In this document: piece after piece, positions 5,453 to 7,104 of the stretch
Layout of the letters: each line of letters starts with the position of its first letter
How positions within the stretch are numbered: position 1 is the first letter of the stretch
Origin: Bacteroidota bacterium
GTDB lineage: Bacteria > Bacteroidota > Ignavibacteria > Ignavibacteriales > Ignavibacteriaceae
Assembly: GCA_021793635.1 (NCBI GenBank)
Contig: JAJYSI010000173.1
Location: forward strand, 1 to 7,104
Direction of reading: 5' to 3'
DNA length: 7,104 nucleotides
The notes under the pieces: generated by a model
Database searches by the model: none
What the model was told of the DNA's origin: nothing
Seen by the model: the letters and a program-made list of their open reading frames with translations, nothing else
Program-made: the position numbers and the translations under genes

Positions 5453-6308
5453 TCTCTTATCTATTGTAGCAGTTTTTTTATTTACTATCATATTTTTTGC
5501 GGGCTGCCAAGAGCCAAAAGTAACCCCGACTAAAGGTTACCTACTTGCCGCTGTTGATGAAGCTGTTTTCCCTATTGTTAGCCAAGAGAGTGTTGTTTTT
5601 GATTCACTATATAAGACTTCTAAAATTGATTTGAAAAAAGTTACCCCCTTTGATGGAATAGCAGGAGTATTAAACGGCAATTATAAAATGTTTGTTAGCA
5701 CAATGGGCTTAAATGAAAAACAGCGGGATTTTGTTAACAAAAATAAAATTGGACTGAATATTTTTAAGTTTTGTTATAACGCAATTGCCGTTATAGCACC
5801 TAAGAATAGTAGCATCCAGAATATAAGAATAGATGAAATACAAAGTATATTGTCTGGAGAATCGAGCAACATTAGAGTTGTAATACCACAAACCAATACA
5901 GGGACTTATCAATATATTTCAGAAAAGATTTTAAAAGGAAAAATCCCTAAAAATGTTGAAGTAGTCCCAAGCGACAGCGCAGTGTTTGCGGTTGTAAAAA
6001 ATAGTTCTGATAAAATCGGATTGCTAAGTTTTAATACTGTTCAGGATTCTTCAAAAATAAAATTTCTCAAAGTTGGAGAGTTTAATCAAAACAAATTGGA
6101 TGATAATTATTATGAACCCCATCCTGGATTAGTATATAAAGATTATTATCCATTCAAGGAAACCATTTTTATCTATTTAAATGAAAAGGGAAGAAGTGTT
6201 GCGTCAGGCTTTACTACATTTTTGACAAGTTATATTGGGCAGAAAATTGCTCTCGGTCAGAATTTGGCTCCCGCAGCTGTTCCTGTAAAAATTAATCAAA
6301 ATCAATAA
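5442..6308 (+). CDS. PstS-like substrate-binding lipoprotein
   Basis: The 288-aa product starts with a lipoprotein signal peptide: MKIN, a hydrophobic stretch, then lipobox FAGC with acylated Cys22. The signal fixes the start at 5442 rather than an upstream TTG (5409), which would place 11 extra polar residues before the signal. The mature part resembles the PstS/phosphate-binding PBP_like_2 fold: GYLLAAVDEA (32-41), GVLNGNYKMFVST (75-87), a hinge-like CYNAIAVIAP (111-120), IRIDEIQSILSG (128-139), PQTNTGTYQYI (149-159) where PstS has its SGT anion-binding loop, and a C-terminal YPFKETIFIYLN (236-247). The Ser-Gly-Thr loop is not conserved exactly, so the ligand may not be phosphate. No ABC permease or ATPase lies nearby. 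Residue +2 after Cys is Gln, so inner-membrane retention by the Asp rule is not indicated. A ribosome site is weak and coupling to the previous gene is likely. Confidence 0.82.
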   Translation: MKINLLSIVAVFLFTIIFFAGCQEPKVTPTKGYLLAAVDEAVFPIVSQESVVFDSLYKTSKIDLKKVTPFDGIAGVLNGNYKMFVSTMGLNEKQRDFVNKNKIGLNIFKFCYNAIAVIAPKNSSIQNIRIDEIQSILSGESSNIRVVIPQTNTGTYQYISEKILKGKIPKNVEVVPSDSAVFAVVKNSSDKIGLLSFNTVQDSSKIKFLKVGEFNQNKLDDNYYEPHPGLVYKDYYPFKETIFIYLNEKGRSVASGFTTFLTSYIGQKIALGQNLAPAAVPVKINQNQ

Positions 6309-6321
6309 CATGGATTAAAAG

Positions 6322-7104
6322 ATGAAAGCAATAACCTTCGTTACACTTTTTGTAGTCATAACAAGCATTACCTTTGCACAGCAAAAATATGATGAGGCAT
6401 CAAAATTTATTCGGAATAAGGAATATAGCAAAGCCTTAACGATAGCTCAAGATTATCTTAATCATGACTCGACTGATATAGCAATAAAAATCTTGGTTGA
6501 CTTATCTACCAATGATCAAACTAATCCTAAAGTTTATGAAGCGTTAGGCGATGCTTATAATAAAATGGGAGTTTTAGAGCTTTCGATAAGTGATTATCAA
6601 AAAGCGGAAAAGCTTGATTCACTTAGCACTATAATAAAATTTAAATTAGCCAAGGCATTTGAAAAACAAAAAAGTTATACTGATGCTGCAAATAAATATC
6701 TTCAGGTAATATCGCTTGATTCAACCTATTCGCAAGCTTATTACAACCTGGGAACATTGCTTTATTATGCAAAGCAATATCCTAATGCTTCATTTTATCT
6801 TGAAAAATATCTTACCTTCGATAATAAGAAATATGACGCCTACTATTTTGCGGCAAGATCTTTGTTTCTAATGCAAAATTTTCCCCAGGCTATTGAAGTT
6901 ACCCAAAAAGGATTAAATGCATTTCCAAACGATGTAAAGTTGGAAAGAATTGAAGCCTTATCTTTAGCTTATAACAAAAATTTTTCGGAGGCTTTGAAGG
7001 TTTTTGCCGTTGTTCCTGATTCACTATTCTCTGCTACCGATTTTTCTACTGTTGGAAGTGAGTTGCAACATGCCAATCAAGATTCGGTTGCAATCATTTA
7101 TAGA
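6322..7104 (+). CDS. Secreted TPR-repeat protein (3' end cut by window)
   Basis: The ATG at 6322 opens a frame that stays open for 261 codons to the end of the window. A signal peptide is clear: MKAIT, a hydrophobic core and a TFA-QQ cleavage region (about residue 19/20). The mature part is a row of about six helix-pair repeats of tetratricopeptide (TPR) type: about 22-52, 69-102, 103-136, 137-170, 171-204 and 205-237. Typical positions are YEALGDAYNKMG, AYYNLGTLLYYAKQYPNA and YYFAARSLFLMQNFPQA. It should lie in the periplasm, as no lipobox or internal membrane helix is visible, and TPR arrays usually bind other proteins. It begins 13 nt after the lipoprotein gene with only a weak GGATT site, so it is part of the same operon. 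A specific partner cannot be read from the sequence. The C-terminus and total length are unknown. Confidence 0.88.
   Translation, partial: MKAITFVTLFVVITSITFAQQKYDEASKFIRNKEYSKALTIAQDYLNHDSTDIAIKILVDLSTNDQTNPKVYEALGDAYNKMGVLELSISDYQKAEKLDSLSTIIKFKLAKAFEKQKSYTDAANKYLQVISLDSTYSQAYYNLGTLLYYAKQYPNASFYLEKYLTFDNKKYDAYYFAARSLFLMQNFPQAIEVTQKGLNAFPNDVKLERIEALSLAYNKNFSEALKVFAVVPDSLFSATDFSTVGSELQHANQDSVAIIYR

Overview
The window is AT-rich bacterial DNA with every gene on the + strand. The proteins point to the Bacteroidota/Chlorobiota/Ignavibacteriota group, and an Ignavibacteria-like organism is my best guess. The reasons are an ExbB with an extra N-terminal membrane helix, two consecutive exbD genes, a TonB followed by a PstS-like lipoprotein and a TPR protein, the TFAQQ-type end of a signal peptide, and strong A/T bias in codons and spacers. 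No rRNA or other taxonomic marker is present, so this placement is inference.

Region 1 (2-2420) is a two-component system. A sensor histidine kinase, cut at its 5' end by the window, has a linker helix, a PAS domain, HisKA and HATPase_c. It overlaps by 8 nt an NtrC-type response regulator with receiver, sigma-54-interacting AAA+ and Fis-type HTH domains. Both resemble the KinB/AlgB type.

Region 2 (2421-2707) is a 287-bp non-coding spacer with clear regulatory structure. Two nearly identical 15-bp palindromes of form ATTTCAA-N-TTGAAAG lie 31 bp apart, centre to centre, and a degenerate third copy follows. Farther down is a sequence resembling a -24/-12 (sigma-54) promoter, about 60-75 bp upstream of the next start codon. 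This is what is expected if the upstream regulator activates the downstream operon, although a sigma-70-like reading of the promoter is also possible.

Region 3 (2708-7104) is a tightly packed operon with gaps or overlaps of 11-23 nt: exbB, exbD, exbD, tonB, a 65-aa two-helix membrane protein, a PstS-like substrate-binding lipoprotein, and a secreted TPR-repeat protein that runs off the window. The first four genes encode a complete inner-membrane energy-transduction system that uses proton motive force to drive outer-membrane transport. The last three are envelope proteins with no assigned job in Ton systems. No TonB-dependent receptor, ABC permease or ATPase is in the window.

The most interesting points are the likely enhancer/sigma-54 control of a Ton operon by the neighbouring regulator, and the conserved-looking but unexplained tail of small membrane protein, PstS-like lipoprotein and TPR protein. 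No mobile elements, CRISPR, tRNA or rRNA genes were seen.
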